Part shown: positions 54,431 through 63,453 of the stretch, in pieces
Numbering within the stretch: the first letter of the stretch is position 1
Layout: every line of letters begins with the position of its first letter
Origin: Gammaproteobacteria bacterium
GTDB lineage: Bacteria; Pseudomonadota; Gammaproteobacteria; Xanthomonadales; Rhodanobacteraceae
Assembly: GCA_021324095.1 (NCBI GenBank)
Contig: JAJPJT010000077.1
Coordinates: forward strand, 62,001 to 126,000
Length of the DNA: 64,000 nt
Direction: 5' to 3'
Notes under the pieces: generated by a model
What the model was told of the DNA's origin: nothing
The model's database searches: none
The model's input: only the letters and a program-made list of their open reading frames with translations
Position numbers and translations under genes: made by a program

Positions 54431-55162
54431 TTACACATCGAGTTCCGGATAACGACGGAAGATTCCGTCGTTGTTGAATGGGATTCGCCGTGTCGATGCG
54501 AGATAGGCCGCGATGCGTGGTCGTTCCGCAAGCCGGTCGTGGAGCGCCACGCATAGCGGCAGCGATGCTTCCAGCCGCCGCAGCGTGCGCGGAAACGCGT
54601 AGCGCAGGCCTTCGATGACCTGGAACAGCGACAGATCGACGTAGGTGGTCGCCGTGCCCACGAGGCAACGCTGGCGTCCGCGCGCATTGTCGGCCAGCGC
54701 GCGTTCGAAGTAACCGAGGAATTTCGGCAAGCGTTCGCGGCGCAGCGTCGCGCTGCGCCGTTTGGCTTCGTCGCGCTGATTCTCGTAGTAGAGGCTGCCC
54801 GCAATCGGATGATGCGCGTCGTGGATCTCCGCAACGAAATCGGTGATCGTCAATTGCAGTTGATGGGTCCACAGCGCACCCGTTTCGTCACGCGGTGCGA
54901 GGCCGAGCCGCGGCCCGAGGAACAGCAGGATGTTCGCCGTCTGCGCGATCAGGCGACGCCCCGCTTTCAGGAACGGCGGCGCGAACGGCGGGTGCCCGAC
55001 GGCAGGCGCATCCATCCAGCGCAGCAACGCCGCTTCGCCGCCACCCGAACCTTCCGGCAGCCGCGCGACATCGACGTAATCGGCGCCGGCATCCTCCAGG
55101 GCGAGCCGCACGAATTCACCGCGACCCTGGATCGTCGGCCAATAGAACAGTTCGTAGCGCAT
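54431..55162 (-). CDS. Glutathione S-transferase family protein
   Basis: A 243-residue cytoplasmic protein with an N-terminal thioredoxin-like half (YELFYWPTIQGRGEFVRLAL then the beta3 strand with FAPPFLKAGRRLIAQTANIL, in which Gln-Thr-Ala replaces the usual ESxA) and a helical C-terminal half containing RLPKFLGYFERALADN and LVGTATTYVDLSLFQVIEGL (the GST N-capping box region). Likely a glutathione-conjugating or -binding enzyme; the active-site Tyr may be Y3 or Y7. Substrate unknown. It is followed on its 5' side by a G-rich repeat (55163-55242). Confidence 0.82.
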   Translation of the reverse strand: MRYELFYWPTIQGRGEFVRLALEDAGADYVDVARLPEGSGGGEAALLRWMDAPAVGHPPFAPPFLKAGRRLIAQTANILLFLGPRLGLAPRDETGALWTHQLQLTITDFVAEIHDAHHPIAGSLYYENQRDEAKRRSATLRRERLPKFLGYFERALADNARGRQRCLVGTATTYVDLSLFQVIEGLRYAFPRTLRRLEASLPLCVALHDRLAERPRIAAYLASTRRIPFNNDGIFRRYPELDV

Positions 55163-55242
55163 GGGGCGAGGGACGAGGGTGGGGGTGAGGTGCCTATGCT
55201 AATCCCTAATCCCCCGTCCCCAATCCCTAGTCCCCGCTCTCC
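55163..55242. repeat. G-rich/C-rich inverted repeat between GST gene and purH
   Basis: GGGGCGAGGGACGAGGGTGG continues into GGGTGAGG (about 55164-55191); CTAATCCCTAATCCCCCGTC and CCCAATCCCTAGTCCCCGCT follow up to 55238, an imperfect inverted pair with units of the type TAGGGAYTGGGG. This is the same family style as the repeat in polA and near accC. It fills the whole gap. Confidence 0.6.
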
Positions 55243-56826
55243 TCAGTGCCTGAAATGCCGCGTCCCGGTAAACACCATCGCCATATCGTGTTCGTCCGCG
55301 GCGTCGATCACTTCCTGGTCACGGATCGATCCGCCGGGCTGGATCACGGCGCGCGCGCCGGCGTCGGCGGCGAGGTCCACGTTGTCGCGGAACGGAAAAT
55401 ACGCGTCCGAGGCCAACACGCTTTCCTGCATCGAGAGCTTGGCATCCGCGGCTTTCATGGCGGCGACCTTCACGCTGATCACCCGGCTCATCTGGCCGGC
55501 GCCGATGCCGACGGTGGCGCCGTCCTTCGCGAACACGATCGCGTTGGATTTCACGAACATCGCGACGTGCCACGCGAACAGCAGATCGCGCAGTTGTTCT
55601 GCGTCCGGCACGCGCTTGGAAACGACTTTCAGGTCCGACAGCATCAAGGTGTCGGCGTCGGAGTCCTGCACGAGCATGCCGCCGCCGATGCTGCGGAGTT
55701 GCCGCTGCACGCCGTCCGAGACCTCCGGCCATCCGCCGGTGGCGAGCGCGCGCACATTCGGTTTCTTCCTGAGTGCGGCCAAGGCTTCCTCGTCGAACGT
55801 CGGTGCCACCAGCACCTCGACGAACTGGTTGGCCAGGATCCTGTTCACCAGCGCGCCGTCGATTTGCCGGTTGAACGCGATGATCCCGCCGAATGCCGAC
55901 GTGGGATCGCAGGCGAAGGCACGCTCGTAGGCGCGCAGCGGATCCTTGTCGAGCGCCACGCCGCAAGGGTTGGCGTGCTTGACGATCACGCACGCCGGCG
56001 TCTTGTCGAACGCCTTGACGCATTCCAAGGCGGTGTCGGCGTCGACAATGTTGTTGTAGGACATTTCCTTGCCGGCGAGGACCGTCGCGCCCGCGACAGT
56101 CCCGGCGGTCGCGCGTCCGTCCAGGTACAGCGCGGCAGCCTGGTGCGGATTCTCCCCGTAACGCATTTCCTGCACGCGCCGCAACGCGAGATGCAGCGTC
56201 GGCGGATAGGCGTCGCCGGGCTCGCCCTCGGCGCGCGCCGACAGCCAATCGGCGATCATGCCGTCGTAGCGCGCGGTGTGTGCGAACACCTTCGCGGCGA
56301 AACGGCGGCGTTGCCCGAACGAAGTGCCGCCGTCGCGGCGCAGGGTTTCGATCAGCACACGATAATCCGCGGGATCGCAGATCACGGTGACGCGCTCGTG
56401 GTTCTTGGCGCCGGCGCGCAGCATCGCCGGGCCGCCGATGTCGATCTGTTCGATCGCATCTTCGTAGGACGCGCCGCCATGCGCGATGGTGCGCGCAAAC
56501 GGGTAAAGGTTCACGATCAGCAGGTCGATGGGCGCGATCGCGTGGTCCAGCATCACCGCGTCGTCGGTGCCGCGCCGGCCCAAGAGTCCGCCATGGACCT
56601 TGGGATGCAGGGTCTTGACGCGACCTTCCATGATTTCGGGAAAGCCCGTCAGGTCGCTGACCTCGCGTACCGGCACGTTTGCCTCGCGCAGGGCCTTGGC
56701 GCTTCCTCCGGTGGACACGATTTCGATGCCCAGCGCATGCAGGGCGGTGCCGACGTCGGCGAGTCCGGTCTTGTCCGAAACGCTGAGCAACGCGCGGCGC
56801 GCGGTGACGATGCCCGATCCTGTCAT
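55243..56826 (-). CDS. purH: Bifunctional AICAR transformylase/IMP cyclohydrolase
   Basis: A 527-residue enzyme for the last two steps of IMP synthesis. The N-terminal IMP cyclohydrolase (MGS-like) domain has ALLSVSDKTGLADVG and STGGSAKALRE, then the substrate-binding MEGRVKTLHPKVHGG. The AICAR transformylase domain carries MRYGENPHQAAALY, the catalytic KHANPCG (Lys-His), TSAFGGIIAFNR, and a C-terminal DAYFPFRDNVDLAADAGA with IQPGGSIRDQEVI. ATG 56826 opens the first domain and the fis gene lies 22 bp upstream, same strand, so they are probably co-transcribed. Confidence 0.97.
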   Translation of the reverse strand: MTGSGIVTARRALLSVSDKTGLADVGTALHALGIEIVSTGGSAKALREANVPVREVSDLTGFPEIMEGRVKTLHPKVHGGLLGRRGTDDAVMLDHAIAPIDLLIVNLYPFARTIAHGGASYEDAIEQIDIGGPAMLRAGAKNHERVTVICDPADYRVLIETLRRDGGTSFGQRRRFAAKVFAHTARYDGMIADWLSARAEGEPGDAYPPTLHLALRRVQEMRYGENPHQAAALYLDGRATAGTVAGATVLAGKEMSYNNIVDADTALECVKAFDKTPACVIVKHANPCGVALDKDPLRAYERAFACDPTSAFGGIIAFNRQIDGALVNRILANQFVEVLVAPTFDEEALAALRKKPNVRALATGGWPEVSDGVQRQLRSIGGGMLVQDSDADTLMLSDLKVVSKRVPDAEQLRDLLFAWHVAMFVKSNAIVFAKDGATVGIGAGQMSRVISVKVAAMKAADAKLSMQESVLASDAYFPFRDNVDLAADAGARAVIQPGGSIRDQEVIDAADEHDMAMVFTGTRHFRH

Positions 56827-56848
56827 GTGGTTGAATTTTTCCTTGTGG

Positions 56849-57139
56849 TCAGACGATGCCGAGTTCGCGCAGCTTCTTGCGCAGCGTGGCGCGGTGGATG
56901 CCCAGGACCTCGGCCGCGCGGCTCTGGTTGCCATCGCTCCACGCCAGCACTTCACGCAACAGCGGCGCTTCGATCTCGCGCAGCAGACGCGCGTAGAGGC
57001 CTTCGCGACAAGGCGTGCCGTTGAGGTCGGCGAGGTAGCGGCGCACGCTCGACGCCATGCACTCCCCCAGCGTCACCCCGCCGGTGCCGGACGGTGCTGC
57101 GCCTGAGGCGGGCTCGGTATGCAGGGAATGCGTGTCCAC
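56849..57139 (-). CDS. fis: DNA-binding protein Fis
   Basis: A 96-residue nucleoid protein and regulator. The C-terminal helix-turn-helix [20 protein letters not shown] is an excellent Fis signature, and [18 protein letters not shown] is the dimerisation helix. The region [18 protein letters not shown] aligns with the N-terminal half of Fis in relatives, so the ATG at 57058 (69 residues) would be too short; a GTG at 57139 includes it. No ribosome site precedes the GTG, while GGGGAG lies just before the ATG, leaving some doubt. It lies between the DUF3426 gene and purH, as in many gammaproteobacteria. Confidence 0.9.
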   Translation of the reverse strand: MDTHSLHTEPASGAAPSGTGGVTLGECMASSVRRYLADLNGTPCREGLYARLLREIEAPLLREVLAWSDGNQSRAAEVLGIHRATLRKKLRELGIV

Positions 57140-57230
57140 GGTGTGCCGGAGCTTGAGCGGGCGCGCATGCGGTGGGTGCAAGCGCGAACCGAAGAGTCTA
57201 GCAGCGCGGAACGGAATCGCGCAGCGCACT

Positions 57231-58757
57231 TCACTCGAAACTGAAGCGGAACGCGACCGCACGTTTGCCCGGATCGGCCACTTCGAACGCGACCGCCGCG
57301 GTCGCGTCCGGCGCGATGCCGGCATCGCGGCGCACCGGATCGGGCATGTATTCAGCGGGGCGGAAGCGGCGCATCGCGACCACATCGTTATCGAGGTCGG
57401 TCAGTTCGACCACGACCACCGGCCACGGCTGGCGGAACACCGCGTCGTTGCGCAGCGTCGCCGTGATCATCAGCGCACCTGCAACGCGTGGATCGGGGCG
57501 GACGTCGCGCGACAGCAGTTCCAGTTTCGCCACATCCCGGATCAGCGGCAAGCGGCAATCCAGCCTGGCACACACGCGCACCGCCCACGCCTGTGTCGAA
57601 GGATTGCGGATGAGTGTTCCGCGTTTGGCCCACACGAGCTGGGCTGCCAGCACCAGCGCGAGGATCAGGCAACCCAGTCCCCACAGCCAGTCACTGGGGC
57701 GAATGTGCCGCCGGTGCGGGGGAACGTATACCGGCGTGTTCGCGTCGACGTCTCCGGACGTAGATTGCGGGATGCCGGACGAGGATGCCCTCCAGCCCTT
57801 TCCCTCACCCCTTGCCCTCTCCCGCGAGCGGGAGAGGGGGAGCAGGAGTCGCACTGCGCGCGACGCGATGTTGAATGAAGCGGGCGTCGCGCTGCGCGCG
57901 ACAGACTTGTCTGTAAGGGCGACGTCCATGTCGGCGTCGGCGGGTTCGGCGCCCGTAGCCGGTGCGCCTGCGTCCGCGGCGTTCGCCATGTCCGCTGCGG
58001 CCTCTTCTGCGAAAGGCTCCTGGTCCGCGGGTTCGATTGCCGCGGCGTCGGGAGGCGAGCTGGCGAAGCCGCGTTCGATCGTCGGTGCCGCCGCATGACC
58101 GGGTTCCTCGGATTGCACCGTCGCATCGGGTGGCGTTGGCACGTCGGCATCAGGAAGCTCGGTCGGTCCGGCGTTCGGAATATCGACGCCCCAGGATCCG
58201 CTGAAGGGTTCCGAATCGGCCGTCGGCACGGACGGTACGGGACTTGCGGCCGTCGCTTCGTGGACGCCTGCCGTCCAGGCTCCCATCGGATTGAGGTCGG
58301 GTTCGACAAAGCGGGTCGGGGGCGGCACGTCGATGACCTGCCATGCGGATTCGCTTTCCATCGCGTCCGCTGGAATGCCGGCCGCGTCCGCGATCAGCGC
58401 GTTCGCGCGTTCGCCCGAGGCGGGCGCAAACAACGGATCGCCAGTGTGCGCGGGGTCTGTATCCTCGTTGGAGGGCGTATCCGGTCCGGCCGCGGCGGGC
58501 ACAAGCGTCCCGTGGGACCGTTTCGTGGCGGCCTCGATTGCGGCCGGCAATACCGCTTCCGTCAAAGTCGGCGCGCGTTCCTCCGATTCGTGCCGCGGCA
58601 TCATCGCGCCGTCACCAAGCTGCAGCGTATCGCTCAATGTTTGCAGCGCGTCGAAGCGCTGATCGCAGCGCCCGCACCGGACGATCCCCAGCGATGCCTG
58701 CAGGGCATCCTCATCGATCTCGTAGATCGTCAGGCAGTTGGGGCACTGGGTGTACAT
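57231..58757 (-). CDS. MJ0042 zinc-ribbon / DUF3426 membrane protein, with in-frame repeat
   Basis: A 508-residue protein. The N-terminal zinc ribbon has the four Cys in [10 protein letters not shown] and [13 protein letters not shown] (MJ0042 type). A long, acidic, Pro/Ala-rich low-complexity region (about residues 50-330) follows, then a membrane helix ([18 protein letters not shown]) and the DUF3426 domain ([35 protein letters not shown]). Within the disordered part, the segment [20 protein letters not shown] and the following [12 protein letters not shown] are encoded by a repeat also found in prmA. Function unknown; the family lies between prmA and fis in many relatives. Confidence 0.9.
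   Translation of the reverse strand: MYTQCPNCLTIYEIDEDALQASLGIVRCGRCDQRFDALQTLSDTLQLGDGAMMPRHESEERAPTLTEAVLPAAIEAATKRSHGTLVPAAAGPDTPSNEDTDPAHTGDPLFAPASGERANALIADAAGIPADAMESESAWQVIDVPPPTRFVEPDLNPMGAWTAGVHEATAASPVPSVPTADSEPFSGSWGVDIPNAGPTELPDADVPTPPDATVQSEEPGHAAAPTIERGFASSPPDAAAIEPADQEPFAEEAAADMANAADAGAPATGAEPADADMDVALTDKSVARSATPASFNIASRAVRLLLPLSRSRERARGEGKGWRASSSGIPQSTSGDVDANTPVYVPPHRRHIRPSDWLWGLGCLILALVLAAQLVWAKRGTLIRNPSTQAWAVRVCARLDCRLPLIRDVAKLELLSRDVRPDPRVAGALMITATLRNDAVFRQPWPVVVVELTDLDNDVVAMRRFRPAEYMPDPVRRDAGIAPDATAAVAFEVADPGKRAVAFRFSFE
57795..57905. repeat. ~110-bp palindromic element in the DUF3426 gene
   Basis: Plus-strand landmarks: CCCTCACCCCTTGCCCTCTC, the palindrome CTCTCCCGCGAGCGGGAGAG (57817-57836), GTCGCACTGCGCGCGACGCG, TTGAATGAAGCGGGCGTCGC and GCGCTGCGCGCGAC. 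The element in prmA (minus strand, 59470-59595) follows the same series with about 85 percent identity. Here it is read antisense to the gene direction, there in the sense direction. Confidence 0.85.
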
Positions 58758-58955
58758 GGAGAGCGGTAGACGGGAGGCGGGCGGCGAGAGGCGAGGCGGG
58801 GAAGCAAAGCGTAAAGAGTAAAGTCGGCGGCTGCGCCGCCTGCAAAGGGTAAAGAGAAGCACGAGGATCTGCAGCTCCTATCGGCCGTTGCAGCGCCGAA
58901 GGTCCGGCTTTACAGCTCGCGCGGCGAGCGACGCCGTTTTGGCGGGCGGCCGTCG
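58758..58955. other. Intergenic region between the DUF3426 gene and prmA
   Basis: Contains purine-rich units AGACGGGAGGCGGGCGGCGA and GAGGCGAGGCGGGGAAGC, then AAAGCGTAAAGAGTAAAG, a GGCGGCTGCGCCGCC palindrome (58828-58842) and AAAGGGTAAAGAGAAGC. The two AAAG stretches flank the palindrome in direct order, so this may be another small element. No gene is supported. Confidence 0.5.
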
Positions 58956-59990
58956 CTACGTTTTGCCGTTTCGCGACCCGTCGATGCGGACCCAGTCCTC
59001 GCGGTGTGTGGTGCGCAAGTTACTGAACCCGCATGCACGGTAGCGTTCCAGCAGCTCGGGTTCCTGTCCGGCGAGAAGGCCTGAGAACGCAAGCGGCGCA
59101 CCGGACCGGCACAAGGCCGCGAATCGCGGCGCGAGTTCGTGCAGCGGTCCCGCGAGGATGTTGGCGACGAGTACGTCGCCCTGCACATCCGCCGGTAGTT
59201 CGTCCGGCGCAAAAACGTGCAAATTGTCTGCGACCCCGTTGCGTTCCGCATTGTCACGCGTGGCGACGAGTGCCTGCGGATCGTTGTCCACACCGATCGC
59301 ATGGGCGGCCCCGAGTTTCAGGACAGCAATTGACAGCACGCCCGAGCCGCAACCGTAGTCGATGACTGTCCTGCCGGCGAGATCGAGTCCATCCAGCCAT
59401 TCCAGGCACAACGCCGTCGTGGGGTGCGTACCAGTGCCGAACGCGAGGCCGGGATCGAGGCGGACCACAACCGGCAAATCCGTCGCGCGCCGCGCGATGC
59501 CCGCTTCATTCAATATCGCGTCGCGCGCAGCGAGACTCCTTGAGTTTCCCTCTCCCCCGGCGGGAGAGGGCAAAAGGTGAGGGGGCAGCAGGTGAGGAGC
59601 ATTCTCGCCCGGAGGCTCGACGTTCCACGGATAGATCCACAACCGCCGCCCGAAGCGCATCGGCTGGAAGCGGTCCATCCACGCGCGCTCCCAATCCTGG
59701 TCGGCCACTTCGCGGAATAGGATCCGATCGGGCGCAAGTTCCGGCAACGCATCGTGCAACGAATGGAAGAGACCCCGGCGATCCGTGTGGGCTTCGAACA
59801 GCGCGAGCAGCGTCAGTGATTTCCACAGCGGCGTTTCGCCTACGCCAGGCTCGAAGATCGGCGCTTCGTCGGGCGTGTCGGCATCGGCATCCATCAGCGT
59901 CACCGACAACGCGCCGAGTTCCTCCAGCGCGGCTTCCGCGCGCGGTTGTTGCGCGGCATTGATGGTCAATTGCAGTTCGAGCCAGGGCAT
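58956..59990 (-). CDS. prmA: Ribosomal protein L11 methyltransferase, with in-frame repeat
   Basis: A 344-residue enzyme (E. coli 293) that trimethylates L11. N-terminal substrate domain: MPWLELQLTINAAQQPRAEA, with RFGRRLWIYPWN at its end. Catalytic domain: VRLDPGLAFGTGTHPTTALC, the SAM motif VIDYGCGSGVLSIAVLKLG, and NILAGPLHELAPRF (NPPY-like NIL). Between EPPGENAP and VVVRLDPG, where the two halves join directly in relatives, about 38 extra residues (HLLPSPAGGEG, RDAILNEAGIARRATD) are encoded by the palindromic element. Linker location makes an active enzyme likely. Confidence 0.94.
   Translation of the reverse strand: MPWLELQLTINAAQQPRAEAALEELGALSVTLMDADADTPDEAPIFEPGVGETPLWKSLTLLALFEAHTDRRGLFHSLHDALPELAPDRILFREVADQDWERAWMDRFQPMRFGRRLWIYPWNVEPPGENAPHLLPPHLLPSPAGGEGNSRSLAARDAILNEAGIARRATDLPVVVRLDPGLAFGTGTHPTTALCLEWLDGLDLAGRTVIDYGCGSGVLSIAVLKLGAAHAIGVDNDPQALVATRDNAERNGVADNLHVFAPDELPADVQGDVLVANILAGPLHELAPRFAALCRSGAPLAFSGLLAGQEPELLERYRACGFSNLRTTHREDWVRIDGSRNGKT
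59470..59595. repeat. ~110-bp palindromic element in prmA
   Basis: In the gene's direction it reads CCCTCACCTTTTGCCCTCTC, CCGCCGGGGGAGAGGG, GGAGTCTCGCTGCGCGCGAC, GCGATATTGAATGAAGCGGG, CATCGCGCGGCGCGCGAC. It is the second copy of the element in the DUF3426 gene 1.7 kb away, in inverted relative orientation. The frame is kept on both sides, and no stop occurs in the frame used. Confidence 0.85.
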
Positions 59991-59993
59991 GGG

Positions 59994-60090
59994 ATTGAGG
60001 GATGAGGGGCGAGTAGTGAGGGCGCTCCGTCGGAAGATCGATGTGCGTGCCTGAACTGGACTCGCCCCCCGTCCCCCGCCCCTGCTCTGA
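59994..60090. repeat. G-rich TIR element between prmA and accC
   Basis: GAGGGATGAGGGGCGAGTAG and TGAGGGCGCTCCG followed by CGGAAGATCG, then a short centre and ACTCGCCCCCCGTCCCCCGC at the other end, an imperfect inverted pair. The internal GAGTAGTGAGGGCGCTCCG and CGGAAGATCG are shared with the element after accC (61466-61607). Confidence 0.7.
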
Positions 60091-60091
60091 A

Positions 60092-61462
<1,371 letters not shown>

Positions 61463-61465
61463 AGG

Positions 61466-61607
61466 GACGAGGAATGAGTAGTGAGGGCGCTCCGAACGAC
61501 GCGCCTTGGAGAGTTCGGAAGATCGCGATGAGCGGCGAGGGGTGGCGCTTGGGAGCTGATGCTGGCGCAGGCGTGGCGACTCGCTCCTCGGCGCTCATCC
61601 CTCGCCC
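61466..61607. repeat. G-rich TIR element between accC and accB
   Basis: TAGGGACGAGGAATGAGTAG at its left end (61463-61482) and CTCATCCCTCGCCCCTA at its right end (61597-61613) are imperfect reverse complements. GAGTAGTGAGGGCGCTCCG and GTTCGGAAGATCGCGATGAG are inside. About 145 bp long, with no coding potential; it looks like a miniature inverted-repeat element that has entered the accBC operon. Confidence 0.75.
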
Positions 61608-62090
61608 CTATCCAATCACAAACAGCGGTTCGTCGAATTCGACCGCCTGACCGTTCTCGGCCACGATCGCGACGACGGTGCCGGCCACTTCGGCCTCAAT
61701 CTGGTTGAACATCTTCATGGCTTCGATCACGCCCAGCGGATCGCCGACCTTGACGTGTTGGCCGACCTTGACGAACGGTTCGGCGCCCGGCGATGACGCG
61801 GCGTAGAACGTGCCGACCATGGGCGAGCGCACCACCGTCCCGGGCGGCAGCCCGGGTTCCGCGGACGCCGCAGGCGCGACCGGCGCCGCAGGCGCTGGAG
61901 CTGGTGCAGGCGTCGCCGTGGCCGGCGCAACGACGGGTTGCGGCGCGGCGACGAACTGGGGAGCCGCCGCCGCGACCCCGGAAGGAAAGCGCGACAGGCG
62001 GACGACCTCTTCACCCTCCTTGATCTCGAGTTCGGAGAGGTTCGATTCTTCGAGGAGTTCGATGAGCTTTTTGACTTTGCGCAGATCCAT
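61608..62090 (-). CDS. accB: Biotin carboxyl carrier protein AccB
   Basis: A 160-residue BCCP. The N-terminal helices ([20 protein letters not shown]) are involved in subunit assembly and, in E. coli, in autoregulation. A flexible Ala/Pro-rich linker (residues about 45-85) precedes the biotinyl domain with the biotinylated lysine in [18 protein letters not shown]. Its 5' end, including bases upstream of the ATG, is duplicated at 62200-62310. Between the copies is a strong hairpin, and the gene is followed by a G-rich element. Confidence 0.97.
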   Translation of the reverse strand: MDLRKVKKLIELLEESNLSELEIKEGEEVVRLSRFPSGVAAAAPQFVAAPQPVVAPATATPAPAPAPAAPVAPAASAEPGLPPGTVVRSPMVGTFYAASSPGAEPFVKVGQHVKVGDPLGVIEAMKMFNQIEAEVAGTVVAIVAENGQAVEFDEPLFVIG

Positions 62091-62177
62091 GATGGTCTCG
62101 CTGTCCGATTCGGTTGCGGTAAACCGTCCCTGGTGCTTGGCGCCTGCCCGTCCATCCGTGGCCGGGCGCTCGCCGGC

Positions 62178-62203
62178 GCGTGATGCGCGTTAACGCATCA
62201 CGC
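62178..62203. promoter_or_regulatory. Perfect hairpin in the accB leader
   Basis: GCGTGATGCG (62178-62187) and CGCATCACGC (62194-62203) are perfect 10-bp reverse complements around CGTTAA. The stop codon of the truncated accB copy (62198-62200) lies within the arm. It has no T run, so it is not a simple terminator on the minus strand; as a palindrome it could also be an operator. Confidence 0.6.
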
Positions 62204-62296
62204 GACAGCCCCGGCTCGCCCTTCCTTGATCTCGAGTTCGGAGAGGTTCGATTCTTCGAGGAGTTCGATCAGCTTCTTGACTTTTCTGAGATCCAT
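62198..62296 (-). pseudogene. Truncated duplicate of the accB 5' end (32-codon frame)
   Basis: From ATG 62296 it reads the first 26 residues of AccB exactly ([20 protein letters not shown] and LEIKEG) and then RAGAVA and a stop. Bases before the ATG, CAGCGAGACCATC on the minus strand, are also the same as upstream of accB. The DNA copies differ at only a few bases, mostly synonymous (for example GATGAG/GATCAG, CTTTTT/CTTCTT), which suggests either a recent copy or selection on the peptide. It could be a fossil duplication or a leader peptide of accB. Confidence 0.7.
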
Positions 62297-62324
62297 GATG
62301 GTCTCGCTGTGTGCTTAAAGCAGG

Positions 62325-62819
62325 TCAGGTGCCGGCCAGCCGCCTGATCGCGGCATCCAGCGCGTAGCGGTAACTGTCGGCGCCGAATCCGGCGATGACG
62401 CCCACCGCCAGGTCGGAGAAATACGACTGGCGGCGGAAGGCCTCGCGCGCGTGCGGGTTCGACAGGTGGACTTCGATGAACGGGATCGCGACCGCAGCCA
62501 ATGCATCGCGCAGTGCCACCGAGGTGTGGGTGAAGGCAGCCGGATTGATCAGGATGAAGGCGGTACCGTCGAGTTTCGCTGCCTGCACCCGCGCGATCAA
62601 CTCATGCTCGGCATTGGACTGGAAGTTGATCAGCGCGTGGCCGGCTCGTTCCGCCTGCGTGGCCAGCGCCACGGCAAGATCGGCGAGGCTCGTGTGGCCG
62701 TAAATCTCCGGCTCGCGTTCGCCGAGCAGGTTGAGGTTCGGGCCGTGGAGAACCAGGATCTGTGCCACGTGCAACGGTGCCTGCCACCGGGACGGAAGCC
62801 GAGAAGTCTGAACCGTCAT
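62325..62819 (-). CDS. aroQ: Type II 3-dehydroquinate dehydratase
   Basis: A 164-residue enzyme of the shikimate pathway, dodecameric in other species. The signature [20 protein letters not shown] contains the catalytic Arg and the flexible-lid Tyr; [17 protein letters not shown] and [20 protein letters not shown] are the other active-site blocks. ATG 62819 adds about 17 residues before the conserved start; a GTG at 62768 is an alternative with a family-like length. It lies in the order tlpA-aroQ-accB-accC typical of xanthomonads and pseudomonads. Confidence 0.95.
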   Translation of the reverse strand: MTVQTSRLPSRWQAPLHVAQILVLHGPNLNLLGEREPEIYGHTSLADLAVALATQAERAGHALINFQSNAEHELIARVQAAKLDGTAFILINPAAFTHTSVALRDALAAVAIPFIEVHLSNPHAREAFRRQSYFSDLAVGVIAGFGADSYRYALDAAIRRLAGT

Positions 62820-62880
62820 TCATGTTTTGTCCAGCGATTCGCGCGGAATCGCTGAACTTAAGCGACGATGTTTGCGTGTT

Positions 62881-63453
62881 TCAGGATTTCGGCGAGCTGG
62901 CTTCCTCCAGCCAGCGCTGGATGGTGGCGGGATCCAGCGCCCCGAGCTTCGTCTGGAGGATGCGGCCGTCGCGGCTGATCAACACGCTGTAGGGCAGGAG
63001 ACCGGCGGTGTCGCCGAAGGTCGTGGTCGGCACCGGGTCGGCATCGATCCCGATCAGGATCGGGTAACCCACGGGCACGTGCTCGAGGAATGTGGCGGCC
63101 GACTGCGGCTGGTCCATCGCAATACCGACCACTTGCAGCCCCTGGGCGGCGTGCTCGCGCTGCGCCTTCGCCAGCATCGGCATCTCCTGTCGACACGGCG
63201 CGCACCACGTCGCCCAGAAATTCAGCAGCACCGTCTTGCCGCGCCATTTGGCAAGCGCGGTGGTTTGGCCATCGAGGTCCGGTAGTGCGTAGGCACCCAC
63301 CGAATCGCCCACGGCGAGTGTCTTGACCCCGGCCGGCGCCGGCGGTTGCCGCGGCTGATCGCTGGTGCCAATCCCGCCATTCTGTAGCCACCAGCCGCCG
63401 ATCGCAGCAAGACAGGCCAGCACGAGGATCAGGATCGTGCGGCGATCCATCAT
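62881..63453 (-). CDS. TlpA-like thioredoxin family protein
   Basis: A 190-residue membrane-anchored periplasmic thioredoxin. N-terminal anchor (ILILVLACLAAIGGWWL) is followed by a TlpA/ResA domain: PDLDGQTTALAKWRGKTVLL and NFWATWCAPCRQEMPMLAKA with the redox CxxC, then VVGIAMDQPQSAATFL and LPYSVLISRDGRI (cis-Pro). It may supply or receive electrons from DsbD, whose gene ends just upstream (4-bp ATGA overlap), for cytochrome maturation or disulfide repair. Confidence 0.93.
   Translation of the reverse strand: MMDRRTILILVLACLAAIGGWWLQNGGIGTSDQPRQPPAPAGVKTLAVGDSVGAYALPDLDGQTTALAKWRGKTVLLNFWATWCAPCRQEMPMLAKAQREHAAQGLQVVGIAMDQPQSAATFLEHVPVGYPILIGIDADPVPTTTFGDTAGLLPYSVLISRDGRILQTKLGALDPATIQRWLEEASSPKS

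Noticed and set aside
62198-62296. Independent small gene encoding a 32-residue protein
   Set aside because: It repeats the accB start almost base for base and then ends by chance; annotated as a truncated duplicate, with a leader role only as a hypothesis.
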